A DNA stretch of 19,043 nt from Desulfatirhabdium sp040755275 (GTDB taxonomy: Bacteria; Desulfobacterota; Desulfobacteria; Desulfobacterales; Desulfatirhabdiaceae). Position numbers and translations under genes: made by a program. The notes below the pieces were generated by a model. That model was not told where the DNA came from, ran no database searches, and was given only the letters and a program-made list of their open reading frames with translations. Of the stretch, positions 1 through 7,681 are shown piece after piece. The stretch lies in the NCBI GenBank assembly GCA_040755275.1, contig JBFMBE010000059.1, positions 1 through 19,043 of the forward strand, read 5' to 3'. The number at the start of each line of letters is the position of its first letter. Position 1 is the stretch's first letter.

Positions 1-66
1 CCAGACAACAAACAGAGGCTGGTTGAATCGCAACGGCTTGCTTTTCAATGCAAATTTCGATCGAAC

Positions 67-187
67 GCGTCCGTCCGATCCAACGATCTCCGGCTGCTTC
101 AAACAGTTTCCGCTGCTTCGCAAAACACCACCCGCCCTCCTGCTGGAGGCCCGGCTTTGAAGGAAAATCGGTGGTTAGCGACTTTTT
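67..187 (+). repeat. Dispersed repeat A, copy 1 (121 bp)
   Basis: Bases 67-187 match 18814-18934 in the same orientation without gaps, with one difference (T at 74, C at 18821). The repeat contains a small hairpin CCTCC-TGCT-GGAGG, a wider ACCACC/GGTGGT pairing, and ends in a T-run beside the motif GACTTTTTGCGA (180-191). There is no coding potential. Near-identity over 18.7 kb suggests a recent copy or gene conversion. It looks like a non-coding intergenic repeat; mobility is not shown. Confidence 0.85.
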
Positions 188-248
188 GCGACTCTATCTT
201 ATATGAACGGTATTGGTTCTCAGCATTTCGTCAGGATCGAGACCGTTA

Positions 249-272
249 TCGAAAGTGACAGCTATCTTTCGA
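249..272. promoter_or_regulatory. Dyad upstream of candidate ugpC-glpA promoter
   Basis: TCGAAAG (249-255) and CTTTCGA (266-272) form a perfect 7-bp inverted repeat with a 10-nt spacer, 21 bp upstream of a TTGACA box. It could be an operator or a short hairpin. No protein can be assigned from sequence alone. Confidence 0.25.
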
Positions 273-292
273 AGCTTCCTTTCAGGAAAATC

Positions 293-321
293 TTGACATC
301 GTCCCTGGAAATGCGGATTCT
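293..321 (+). promoter_or_regulatory. Candidate sigma-70-type promoter for ugpC-glpA-glpB
   Basis: A perfect TTGACA at 293-298 is followed after 17 bp by GATTCT (316-321), a weak -10 matching three of six consensus bases. A transcript would begin near 328, about 64 nt before the ATPase start. The -35 and spacing are good but the -10 is poor, so this is tentative. Confidence 0.35.
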
Positions 322-391
322 GATCAGGCTATATTCCAGATTCGGGGGCTTTTCCAGTGAGGCCCATTTCCCATCTCCTGTGGAGCGTTTC

Positions 392-1510
392 ATGGCAACC
401 GTCGTTCTCAAAAACGTCATCAAGCGGTTTGGAAAAACGGAAGTGATTCACAACATCAATCTGGCGATCGAAGACCGGGAATTCATGGTGTTGGTTGGGC
501 CCTCCGGGTGCGGGAAATCCACCATCCTGCGGATGGTTGCAGGACTCGAGACGATCAGCTCGGGCACCATATCCATCGGGGATCAGGTCGTGAACGACCT
601 GGCTCCCAAAGACCGACACATCGCCATGGTGTTTCAAAACTATGCCCTCTATCCCCACATGAACGTGTTCGAGAACATGTCTTTCGGGTTGCGGCTCAAG
701 AAGACCCCCCGTCCCGAAATCGAGCGACGGGTTCGAGCGGCCGCCGAAATTCTCGGGCTGACCGATTTGCTTCAGCGAAAGCCCTTCGAGCTGTCCGGTG
801 GCCAGCGTCAACGGGTGGCCATGGGTCGGGCCATTGTTCGGAATCCGTCGGTCTTTCTCTTCGACGAACCCCTGAGCAACCTCGACGCCAAACTGCGTAC
901 CCAGATGCGGGCGGAAATCAAGCTTCTGCATCAGCGGGTGCACGCCACGGTCATCTATGTCACCCACGACCAGATCGAGGCCATGACACTGGCGGACCGC
1001 ATTGTCGTGCTGCGCGACGGCCGCATCGAGCAGATCGGCAGACCTTTGGAGCTCTTTCATCGTCCGGTGAATACCTTCGTCGCCGGGTTCATCGGAAGCC
1101 CGCCCATGAACCTCGTCGAAGGGCGCTTGTCGTTATCCAGCCCTCGGATCGTTTTCGGGGATCATGCCGCTTTTCCCATCCGCCTCCCGAAGGCTGGGGC
1201 TGCAGGCGCCCTCGAAGACGGCCAGGCGGTCATCTGTGGACTGCGACCCGAAGACCTCACCCTGGCCGGAACTCAGACCAACTGGGTCCATTGCCTCGAT
1301 GTCGACGGCAGGGTGGAAATGGTGGAGCCTCTCGGCAGCGAGACCTATGTACACGTACGGATCGGTGATCGGGTGTGGGTCGGCAGATGTGAAGGACGAC
1401 TGGCGCCGCACATCGGCGAATCGGTCACCATGACGGTGAACATCGGGCACATCCACATCTTCGATGCGAAAAACCGCAGCATTCTCTTTTCGACCGGGCA
1501 GGATTCATGA
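392..1510 (+). CDS. ugpC: ABC transporter ATP-binding protein, UgpC/MalK type
   Basis: Cytoplasmic ATPase of the CUT1 carbohydrate/glycerol-phosphate ABC importer family (372 aa). Visible motifs: Walker A GPSGCGKST (36-44), Q-loop near FQNY (81-84), signature LSGGQRQRVAMGRA from 134, Walker B FLFDEP (155-160), D-loop SNLDAK, and the switch His in VTHDQIEAM (His192). A C-terminal part of about 130 residues matches the TOBE-type regulatory tail of MalK/UgpC. The ATG at 392 is chosen because GGAG lies 7 nt upstream and the family N-terminus MATVVLKNVIKRFGK starts there; the frame is open further upstream but without homology. The stop overlaps the glpA start (ATGA). The glp neighbours favour glycerol-3-phosphate as substrate, but no permease or binding protein is in the window, so the substrate is inferred. 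A shared MsmX-type ATPase is the alternative. Confidence 0.9.
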   Translation: MATVVLKNVIKRFGKTEVIHNINLAIEDREFMVLVGPSGCGKSTILRMVAGLETISSGTISIGDQVVNDLAPKDRHIAMVFQNYALYPHMNVFENMSFGLRLKKTPRPEIERRVRAAAEILGLTDLLQRKPFELSGGQRQRVAMGRAIVRNPSVFLFDEPLSNLDAKLRTQMRAEIKLLHQRVHATVIYVTHDQIEAMTLADRIVVLRDGRIEQIGRPLELFHRPVNTFVAGFIGSPPMNLVEGRLSLSSPRIVFGDHAAFPIRLPKAGAAGALEDGQAVICGLRPEDLTLAGTQTNWVHCLDVDGRVEMVEPLGSETYVHVRIGDRVWVGRCEGRLAPHIGESVTMTVNIGHIHIFDAKNRSILFSTGQDS

Positions 1511-3096
1511 GCACCGTGGAAGAAACTCCCGTACTGATCATCGGAGGCGGGGTCACCGGTGTCGGACTGGCACGTGATCTGACGCTTCGGGGGGTGCCCT
1601 GCACGATTGTCGAACGGCGGGATGTCAATTCGGGGGCGTCAGGAGGCAATCACGGTCTGCTGCACAGCGGCTGCCGCTACGTACTTCAGGATGTGGAGAC
1701 AGCGGCAGAGTGCATGGCCGAAAACGAGCTGCTCAAGCGGATGGCGGCCCAGTGCATCGAGCCGACGGGCGGGCTCTTCGTGGCCATGAACGGGGAGGAC
1801 TTGGCTCATGCCGGACGATTCGAGGAGGCGTGCGCCGAAAGCGGCATCGATGTGTGCAGGGTGGCCCCCGAAGAGGTGCTCGAGATGGAACCAGCCGTAG
1901 GAAGGGGTGTGCTGGCCGCCTATCTTACACCCGATGCCGTCGTCGATCCGTTCCGGCTCGCCTTCGAAAACCTTTTCGATGCCATGGCCCATGGGGCGAA
2001 ACTGATGTGTTTTTCTCCGGTGGAAGCGATGACCGTCGTAAACGGGGCGATCCGGGAGGTGACCCTGCACAACCCCGCAACCGGAGACATCCAACACATC
2101 CGGCCTCGGATTGTCGTCAACGCGGCAGGTGCCTGGGCCGGAAAGATCGCGCATCTGGCAGGTCTATCCCTTCCCATGGTGTATTCCAAGGGAACCCTCG
2201 TCATTTCCCATGAGCGGATCGCCGAACGGGTGCTTCACCGACTCAGACCCCCTGCAGACGGGGACATTCTGGTGCCGGGCGGCACGGTCTCCATCGCCGG
2301 GACATCTTCGCTTCGGGTGGAAGAGCCTGACCGGCTGCTGCCTACTACCGATGAAGTCGACATGCTCGTTCGGGAGATGGGGGTCATGGTGCCGGACTTT
2401 GTGCAAACGAGGCTCATTCGCGCCTACTGCGGCGTCCGACCTCTGGTCGGTACCCACGCAGTTGCAGACGGCCGGTCGATCCGCCGCAATTTCGTTCTGA
2501 TCGATCATGCACGGGAAGGCATCCACAACCTCGTGACCATCACCGGAGGGAAGCTGACGACGTATCGGTTGATGGCCGAGCGAACGGCGGATCTCGTATG
2601 CGAAAAGCTTCGTCACGCCGTCTCCTGCACCACCGGAACCGTCCCACTGCCGGAGCACGCCGCCTGTCAGTGGTCCGAGCCCGGCAGGGCGCCTCGCTAC
2701 TGGATGAAGGCGCAACAGGCGGGTGATCTTCTGTTGTGTGAATGCGAAATGGTGCCCAAAAGCGCCATTGACTGCATCCTGGAAACCCTGAACACGCAGC
2801 ATGTTCCAGCCGGCCTGAAGGCCATCGGGGTGAGGAGTCGCATCGGCAAGGGGCCGTGCCAGGGGGCGTACTGCAGCGTTCGGATCATCAGCCACCTGTA
2901 TGACCGCGGGTGGCTTCAGGGACGGCAGGGAGGCGATGAACTCGCCGCTTTTCTTCGGGAAAGATGGAAAGGAATGCAGGCCGTTCTCTGGGGAGAGCAG
3001 ATGCGGCATGCCGAGTTGCAGGAGGCCATTCACTGCGGGCTCTTCGAGATGGAACACCCCCATGTTCAGGCCCGGCAATCGACAAAATCGGGATAG
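1507..3096 (+). CDS. glpA: Anaerobic glycerol-3-phosphate dehydrogenase subunit A
   Basis: FAD-dependent subunit (529 aa; the E. coli protein is of similar length) oxidising sn-glycerol-3-phosphate to dihydroxyacetone phosphate. The N-terminal dinucleotide fold is LIIGGGVTGVGLARDL (10-25), followed by SGASGGNHGLLHSGCRY, typical of the GlpA/GlpD DAO family. ITGGKLTTYRLMAE marks the end of the FAD domain. The C-terminal BFD-like [2Fe-2S] domain keeps all four ligands: C411-x-C413 and C451-x4-C456. The start overlaps the ATPase stop by ATGA, implying translational coupling. In E. coli, GlpA works with GlpB and the iron-sulfur subunit GlpC at the membrane. GlpB follows here but GlpC does not, so the electron acceptor is unknown. 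Confidence 0.93.
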   Translation: MSTVEETPVLIIGGGVTGVGLARDLTLRGVPCTIVERRDVNSGASGGNHGLLHSGCRYVLQDVETAAECMAENELLKRMAAQCIEPTGGLFVAMNGEDLAHAGRFEEACAESGIDVCRVAPEEVLEMEPAVGRGVLAAYLTPDAVVDPFRLAFENLFDAMAHGAKLMCFSPVEAMTVVNGAIREVTLHNPATGDIQHIRPRIVVNAAGAWAGKIAHLAGLSLPMVYSKGTLVISHERIAERVLHRLRPPADGDILVPGGTVSIAGTSSLRVEEPDRLLPTTDEVDMLVREMGVMVPDFVQTRLIRAYCGVRPLVGTHAVADGRSIRRNFVLIDHAREGIHNLVTITGGKLTTYRLMAERTADLVCEKLRHAVSCTTGTVPLPEHAACQWSEPGRAPRYWMKAQQAGDLLLCECEMVPKSAIDCILETLNTQHVPAGLKAIGVRSRIGKGPCQGAYCSVRIISHLYDRGWLQGRQGGDELAAFLRERWKGMQAVLWGEQMRHAELQEAIHCGLFEMEHPHVQARQSTKSG

Positions 3097-3100
3097 AGGC

Positions 3101-3150
3101 GCCTTCCTGCGGGTCAATCCAGAGGGCTTGACTTTTTGCGAGGCCATCTT
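3101..3150 (+). repeat. Repeat modules in the glpA-glpB gap
   Basis: The 57-bp gap carries two modules. GCCTTCCTGCGGGTCAATCC (3101-3120) recurs exactly, inverted, at 18666-18685. TGACTTTTTGCGAGGCCATC begins at 3129; its core GACTTTTTGCGA (3130-3141) also occurs at 180-191 and 4448-4459, and inverted at 4494-4505. The GAGG inside the second module sits just upstream of the glpB ATG and may serve as its Shine-Dalgarno. No stable hairpin is obvious, so read-through from glpA to glpB is likely. Confidence 0.7.
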
Positions 3151-3153
3151 TGC

Positions 3154-4449
3154 ATGACCAATGATACGAACATTTCCGAACCGTACGATCTGGCCGTCAT
3201 CGGAACCGGGATGGCGGGCATGAGTGCCGCCGTGCTGGCTTCCGGCAGGGGGCTCCGTGTTGCCATCGCCGGTCTGACCGGAGAAATCCTCTTTTCGAGC
3301 GGCCTGCTCGATTTCCTGGCGATTCATCCGCTCACTGAGGCGGATCGCTGGGAAAATCCCTGGGCTGCCATCGATCGGCTGGTACACGAAGAGCCGAACC
3401 ACCCCTATGCACGGGTTTCGGTGGCGCAGATGCGGTCGGCATGGTCGGATTTATTGGGCTTTCTCGATCGCTGGGGCCTGCCCTATCACCGCAGGGAGAA
3501 CGAAAACCTCCGGATCATCACCAGCCAGGGAACGATCAAGACGTCCTATTGCATTCCAATCACCATGTCGGCTGGTGTCTTGGGATTCGAGCGGAATCTT
3601 CCCTGTCTCATCGTGGATATTGCAGGCCTGCGCGGCTTCAGCGCCACTCAGATCGTTCAGAGCCTGCGGGATGTCTGGCCTGGGCTGCGGGCGCTGCATG
3701 TGGTTTTCCCGGAAACCGGCGGCATGGGAGAACTCTATCCCGAAATGACGGCGCGGGCCATGGAAAATCCGCTGATCCGAAGACAACTTGCCGATGTCGT
3801 GCGGCCCGGACTCGGGGATGCCAAGGTGGTGGGGTTGCCTGCCATTTTGGGCATTTCCGACAGTACCATGGTGTTGCGTGACCTGGAAGAGCGGTTGGGG
3901 GTGCCGGTGTTCGAAATTCCGGGCATTCCACCATCGGTTCCCGGGATCCGGTTGAAGGAAACCTTTGAACGGGCCCTTCCGGAAATGGGGGTTTGCGCCC
4001 ATTTTCAGCATCGCGTGTTCGGGCTGCGGACGGATGCTGCGGGATTTCGACTGACCGTGGGCCGGATGGCTCCAGAGACGGAAATCGCCGCCCGATCGGT
4101 GCTGCTTGCTACCGGAAGGTTCTTCGGCGGGGGGCTTGCGGCGGAGAGGCATCGCGTTCGGGAAAGCCTGCTCGATCTTCCGGTGGTGCAACCCCAGGAT
4201 CGCTCCGAATGGCACCGGCCGGATTTCTTCGACACCCGTGGGCATCCCATCCATCGGGCAGGTATCGACGTCGATGCGGCCTTTCGGCCGATCGGCCCTT
4301 CCAACGATGTCTACCATCCCTTGCTGTTTGCTGCTGGATCGATTCTGGCGCATCAGGATTGGATCCGAAGCAAGTCCGGCGTCGGGATCGCCGTGTGCAC
4401 GGCCTATGCGGCTGTCGATCGGGTGGTGGAGGCTCTAAAGAATGCCTGA
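3154..4449 (+). CDS. glpB: Anaerobic glycerol-3-phosphate dehydrogenase subunit B
   Basis: FAD/FMN-containing partner subunit of GlpA (431 aa; about 420 aa in E. coli). The N-terminal nucleotide fold is YDLAVIGTGMAGMSAAVLA (11-29), and a C-terminal FAD-binding part includes LFAAGSILAHQDWIRSKSGV, the typical end of GlpB. The ATG at 3154 is preferred; the frame runs upstream to a TTG at 3136, but that lies inside a repeat module and adds no conserved sequence. GAGG about 10 nt upstream is the only ribosome-binding signal. The gene lies 57 bp after glpA and is probably co-transcribed. Its TGA stop overlaps the first bases of another repeat module. In known systems GlpB passes electrons from GlpA to GlpC; a glpC is not seen downstream. 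Confidence 0.9.
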   Translation: MTNDTNISEPYDLAVIGTGMAGMSAAVLASGRGLRVAIAGLTGEILFSSGLLDFLAIHPLTEADRWENPWAAIDRLVHEEPNHPYARVSVAQMRSAWSDLLGFLDRWGLPYHRRENENLRIITSQGTIKTSYCIPITMSAGVLGFERNLPCLIVDIAGLRGFSATQIVQSLRDVWPGLRALHVVFPETGGMGELYPEMTARAMENPLIRRQLADVVRPGLGDAKVVGLPAILGISDSTMVLRDLEERLGVPVFEIPGIPPSVPGIRLKETFERALPEMGVCAHFQHRVFGLRTDAAGFRLTVGRMAPETEIAARSVLLATGRFFGGGLAAERHRVRESLLDLPVVQPQDRSEWHRPDFFDTRGHPIHRAGIDVDAAFRPIGPSNDVYHPLLFAAGSILAHQDWIRSKSGVGIAVCTAYAAVDRVVEALKNA

Positions 4450-4505
4450 CTTTTTGCGAGCGCATCCGTATGGAGCCTTCATGTAAGATGGAGTCGCAAA
4501 AAGTC
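4448..4505. terminator. 12-bp inverted repeat at the end of glpB, terminator-like
   Basis: GACTTTTTGCGA (4448-4459) pairs perfectly with TCGCAAAAAGTC (4494-4505) across a 34-nt spacer, starting inside the glpB stop codon. The stem is A/T-rich in its middle and the loop is long, so it is not a classic intrinsic terminator. Together with the adjoining hairpin-rich repeat it fills the gap between two convergent operons, where terminators are expected. Confidence 0.4.
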
Positions 4506-4514
4506 CATCATATG

Positions 4515-4639
4515 GACGGCTTCGAAAAAAGGCCGCAGGCAAGGAGTGCAAATCCCGAGGAATGAGGCGTACTGAAACGTACGCCGCAATGACGAGGGAT
4601 GCAGCACGACACAGCATCCGGCCTTTTTGCGAAGCCGTC
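4515..4639. repeat. Dispersed repeat B, copy 1: 125-bp element with 20-bp terminal inverted repeats
   Basis: The left end GACGGCTTCGAAAAAAGGCC (4515-4534) is the inverse of the right end GGCCTTTTTGCGAAGCCGTC (4620-4639) with one mismatch. Inside are two perfect hairpins: GGCGTAC-TGAAAC-GTACGCC (4566-4585) and GGATGC-N11-GCATCC (4597-4619). Bases 4505-4607 recur at 18941-19043 with two differences. In both directions the folded RNA would end in a T-run next to GGCC, so the element could terminate both converging operons. It encodes nothing. It resembles a REP/MITE-like element, but no mobilising gene is present. Confidence 0.8.
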
Positions 4640-4663
4640 ATGTAAGACCGTTCGGATGGGGGC

Positions 4664-6151
4664 TCACTTGCGTTCGAGGGGCAGCAATACGGTAAATATG
4701 CTGCCTTTTCCCGGGGTGCTGTCTACGGAAATTCGCCCGTTGTGCGATTCGACGATTTTCTGAACGATGGCAAGTCCCAATCCCGTTCCCTGAATCGATC
4801 GGGTGGCCTCGTTGCGAACCCGATAAAAACGTTGGAAAATCCTCTTCGTGTCCGCCTCGTTGATGCCAAGGCCGGTATCCTGCACCCGAACCGCCAGGTA
4901 ATCCCCGGATGGTTCCGCAGAAACCGTCACCACCCCTCCGTTTGGAGAATACTTGATGGCATTGGTGATGAGGTTGGAGAGTACTTCTTCCATGTTTCGG
5001 CGATTGGCTCGGATCGGCGGAAGAGATCGCGGAAGTTCCGCCATCAGGCAGATCGACTCGGATTCGGCCCTGGGCCGATGGAATTCCACCTGGTCCCGAA
5101 TGACAGCAGTCATGTCGATCAGGGTTTTCTCCGAGATCATGAGGCCGGCTTCGATGGTCGCGAGGTCCAGCAGTTCTGTCGTCATCAGGGCCAGATTGCC
5201 GATTTTTTCGTGCGCCCGCTCCAAAATTTCCCGCTGTTTGGGAGTGAGGTCTCCCGCCAATCCTTCCAGGATGACCTGAAGCTGCATCAGCACCGAGTTC
5301 ATGGGGCTTCTGAGCTCATGGCTCACCATCGACACGAATTCGGATTTCATGCGATCCATGTGTCTGAGCGTGGTGATATCGTTCACGACGACGATGGAGC
5401 CGACCCATCGTCCGGGTCGGTTTCGGAACGGGATGATCCGAACGAGCATGATCGTTTGTTCCGGCGCCTCGTCGGAACCCTGCACCAGCTCCTGAACCGT
5501 TTCTCCGAACGAATCCTCCTCTTCGACCTCAAACCCTCGGGTACTCTGGAAGATGAGGTCTTTGAGCGGCTCGAAGTCGATGACCTCTCGGTAGTCGAGT
5601 CCCCAGGGAGATACGGTTTTCGAACCAGCCATTCGCAGAAAGGTCGGGTTGGCCAGAACGATCCGGTTCTGCCGGTTGATGCACATCACCCCTTCGGAAA
5701 GCCGATTCACGAGGGTTCTGAGTCGCGATCGGGTTTCCGAAATATCCCTGAGTGCCCGGTTGAAATCGATGGCCTTGGAAACGGTCACCCGCAGCTGTTC
5801 CGGAGAAAACGGTTTGGGAATGAAGTCGAAGGCCCCCTTCTTCATCGCGTCGACGGAATGTTCCACCGTGGCATATCCCGTGATGACGATGACAACCGTA
5901 TCTGGGTAACATTCCCGAATTCTGGCCAGCACCTCCAACCCGGAGAGCTCGGGCATCATCAGATCCAGAAGGATAATGTCGAAATAGGATTCCTGAACCA
6001 GATCGAGCCCTCGAATGCCATCGGGAGCCAGGATGACCTCATAGCCGCAATCCTGCAGAACCATGCGACAGGCTTCCCGAATGCGGGATTCGTCATCGAT
6101 CACCAAAATACGGATCGGATTGGTATCCGAATAATTCCAGATATCGTTCAT
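4664..6151 (-). CDS. Receiver-PAS-histidine kinase (reverse hybrid)
   Basis: Cytoplasmic signalling protein (495 aa) with no membrane segment. The N-terminal receiver has VIDDES with the phospho-acceptor Asp63 in LLDLMMP, T91 in ITGYAT and K113 in IPKPF. A PAS domain follows (about 145-260: SEGVMCINRQNRIVLANPTF), then HisKA with His278 in SMVSHELRSP, and a HATPase domain with N-box NLITNAIKYSP, G1 DTGLG and G2 GTGLGLAI. Having the receiver in front makes it a likely acceptor of phosphate from another kinase, perhaps the one encoded 15 bp upstream. It is the last gene of the operon. The ribosome binding site is weak (GAAAGA about 11 nt upstream), so coupling to the preceding gene is likely. 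Its output is unknown; it has no DNA-binding domain. Confidence 0.92.
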   Translation of the reverse strand: MNDIWNYSDTNPIRILVIDDESRIREACRMVLQDCGYEVILAPDGIRGLDLVQESYFDIILLDLMMPELSGLEVLARIRECYPDTVVIVITGYATVEHSVDAMKKGAFDFIPKPFSPEQLRVTVSKAIDFNRALRDISETRSRLRTLVNRLSEGVMCINRQNRIVLANPTFLRMAGSKTVSPWGLDYREVIDFEPLKDLIFQSTRGFEVEEEDSFGETVQELVQGSDEAPEQTIMLVRIIPFRNRPGRWVGSIVVVNDITTLRHMDRMKSEFVSMVSHELRSPMNSVLMQLQVILEGLAGDLTPKQREILERAHEKIGNLALMTTELLDLATIEAGLMISEKTLIDMTAVIRDQVEFHRPRAESESICLMAELPRSLPPIRANRRNMEEVLSNLITNAIKYSPNGGVVTVSAEPSGDYLAVRVQDTGLGINEADTKRIFQRFYRVRNEATRSIQGTGLGLAIVQKIVESHNGRISVDSTPGKGSIFTVLLPLERK

Positions 6152-6166
6152 GTCGTCTTGTATCTT

Positions 6167-7681
6167 TCAACCGATGGAATCCGGCAATCCGCTTTCTGCG
6201 GCGTGAACCAACGGCAGTTCCAGTAGAAACGTCGTTCCTTCGGGTCCGGTTGTTTTCACGCAAAGACTGCCGTTGTTGTCCTTGACAATACCGATGGCCG
6301 TACTGAGCCCCAGTCCCGTGCCCTTTCCAGGCGGCTTCGTCGTGTAGAACGGATCGAAAATCCGAGACAAGTGTTCTTCAGCGATCCCGCTGCCGGTGTC
6401 CTGAACCTCGATGCAACCTGAATCCCGCTCGTCGTGCCGATAGGTCCGCAATGTCAGCGTGCCTTTACCGGTCATGGCGTCAATGGCGTTCATGATGAGG
6501 TTGATCATGACCTGCTTCAGCTTGTTCTGATCGGCGAAAACCCGGATAGGTTCCTTGGCCAAGTCCCGGTGAATGTCGATATGCATCAGGAGTTTCTGAT
6601 CCCGAATCAGGCGCAGACCCTCCTCGACAAGATCGTTCAGACCGAAGATCTCTTTTCGGGTCGATGTCTGACGGCTGTAGACCAGCAGGTTCTTGACGAT
6701 GTCCCGGCAGCGCTCCGCGTCCTCGAGAATGCAGGAGAGGGTTTTTCGCAGGGAACTTCCAGGTGGGAGTTTTTCGAGTGCCATGGCGGTAAACATCAGG
6801 ATACCCGTCAACGGATTGTTGATCTCGTGGGCCACACCGGCAGCCAGCCTTCCGAGAGATGCCATTTTTTCGGACTGGACGACTTGTGCCTGTGCTTCCA
6901 TCAGTTTCCGCCGAATCGAAAGCCGCTCGCGCAGATCGTTGTAAATGCCCATCGTCGCGACTTCTTCGTCGCCTTCGTAGATGATGGCAGCCGTCATTTC
7001 CACCGGAATCAGTTCTCCCGATGACGTCCGGATGTCCACACGTGTCATGGGCATTTTCCCATGTCCGCCGAACGTATCGTCCCGCAGTTTCTTCATGATT
7101 TCCCGGGCGACTCCCGGAGGATAGAGCATTTCGATGTTCAGCTCGGGGACATCTTCGACCCGGTAACCGAAGAGATGCTCGGCAGACGGGTTCATCAGCA
7201 GGACCTGTCCTTTGCGGTCTGCGGCGACGATCGGGGATGGCGAGCTCTGGATGACCCGATCCATGAATTCGCTGATTCCCTGAAACATCAGTTCGAGCTG
7301 TTTGGTTTTCGTGACATCCCGAATCGATTCGATCACGAAGGACACCTCTCCCCGATCGTCGACAATGGGGGAGAAAACCCGATCTTCCCATCGGATGCGA
7401 CCGTCTTCCTGACGGACCTGCCGCAGCAAAGAATGTCCGCTTTTCGAGGCGATGGTCTGGGCAAGCGGGCAGTCATCCCGCAGGCAGGGAAGGTCAGGAT
7501 CGTGACCGTTCTGAAAAATGTCTCGACAGGTTTTGCCGACGATTCGATCTTCCCCGGAGATATGTTTTTTCTCGAGGAATTTACGGTTGGCTGCGACGAT
7601 CCGGAATTCGGTGTCGAGAATGAGGGTCGGAAAGGACAAGGAATCGAAAACGCGGCTTTTCCAGTCCTGGGAAGGGGTCAT
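6167..7681 (-). CDS. PAS-PAS sensor histidine kinase, soluble, with Cys-rich first PAS
   Basis: 504-aa kinase without transmembrane segments. PAS1 spans about 13-125 and carries C52-x13-C66-x4-C71 (GKTCRDIF, DLPC, DDCPLA), ending in the PAC-like IESIRDVTKTKQLE. PAS2 spans about 135-255. HisKA has His285 in AAGVAHEINNPLTGIL, the NtrB-like H-E-I-N-N-P form. HATPase motifs are NLIMNAIDAM, QDTGSGI and GTGLGLS. The start at 7681 is fixed by its ATGA overlap with the preceding ACT-like gene; the frame is open upstream only in overlap with that gene. The cysteines in PAS1 could bind a metal or iron-sulfur centre or sense redox state; that is inference. Likely partners are the receivers encoded at 8733-9119 and 4664-6151. 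Confidence 0.92.
   Translation of the reverse strand: MTPSQDWKSRVFDSLSFPTLILDTEFRIVAANRKFLEKKHISGEDRIVGKTCRDIFQNGHDPDLPCLRDDCPLAQTIASKSGHSLLRQVRQEDGRIRWEDRVFSPIVDDRGEVSFVIESIRDVTKTKQLELMFQGISEFMDRVIQSSPSPIVAADRKGQVLLMNPSAEHLFGYRVEDVPELNIEMLYPPGVAREIMKKLRDDTFGGHGKMPMTRVDIRTSSGELIPVEMTAAIIYEGDEEVATMGIYNDLRERLSIRRKLMEAQAQVVQSEKMASLGRLAAGVAHEINNPLTGILMFTAMALEKLPPGSSLRKTLSCILEDAERCRDIVKNLLVYSRQTSTRKEIFGLNDLVEEGLRLIRDQKLLMHIDIHRDLAKEPIRVFADQNKLKQVMINLIMNAIDAMTGKGTLTLRTYRHDERDSGCIEVQDTGSGIAEEHLSRIFDPFYTTKPPGKGTGLGLSTAIGIVKDNNGSLCVKTTGPEGTTFLLELPLVHAAESGLPDSIG

Larger units (their letters stand above)
1..391. other. Gene-free stretch at left edge, upstream of the ABC ATPase
   Basis: No convincing gene. 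Reading frames extend upstream of the ATPase start here, but they carry no family signature and no suitable ribosome binding site. The stretch holds a copy of a 121-bp repeat (67-187), a 7-bp dyad (249-272) and a candidate sigma-70 promoter (293-321). Bases 1-66 show patchy similarity to the sequence left of the other repeat copy (near 18770-18813), so the repeat may once have been longer. Confidence 0.6.

Noticed and set aside
203..391. N-terminal extension of the ABC ATPase to position 203
   Set aside because: The extension has no homology to the family, and the ATG at 392 has a good ribosome binding site and the expected N-terminus.
2164..3402. 412-codon minus-strand open frame opposite glpA/glpB
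   Set aside because: It spans two genuine genes and the repeat-bearing gap, with no domain.
4742..6226. 494-codon plus-strand open frame opposite the receiver-PAS-kinase
   Set aside because: Antisense shadow of a well-supported signalling protein; no family motifs or ribosome binding site.
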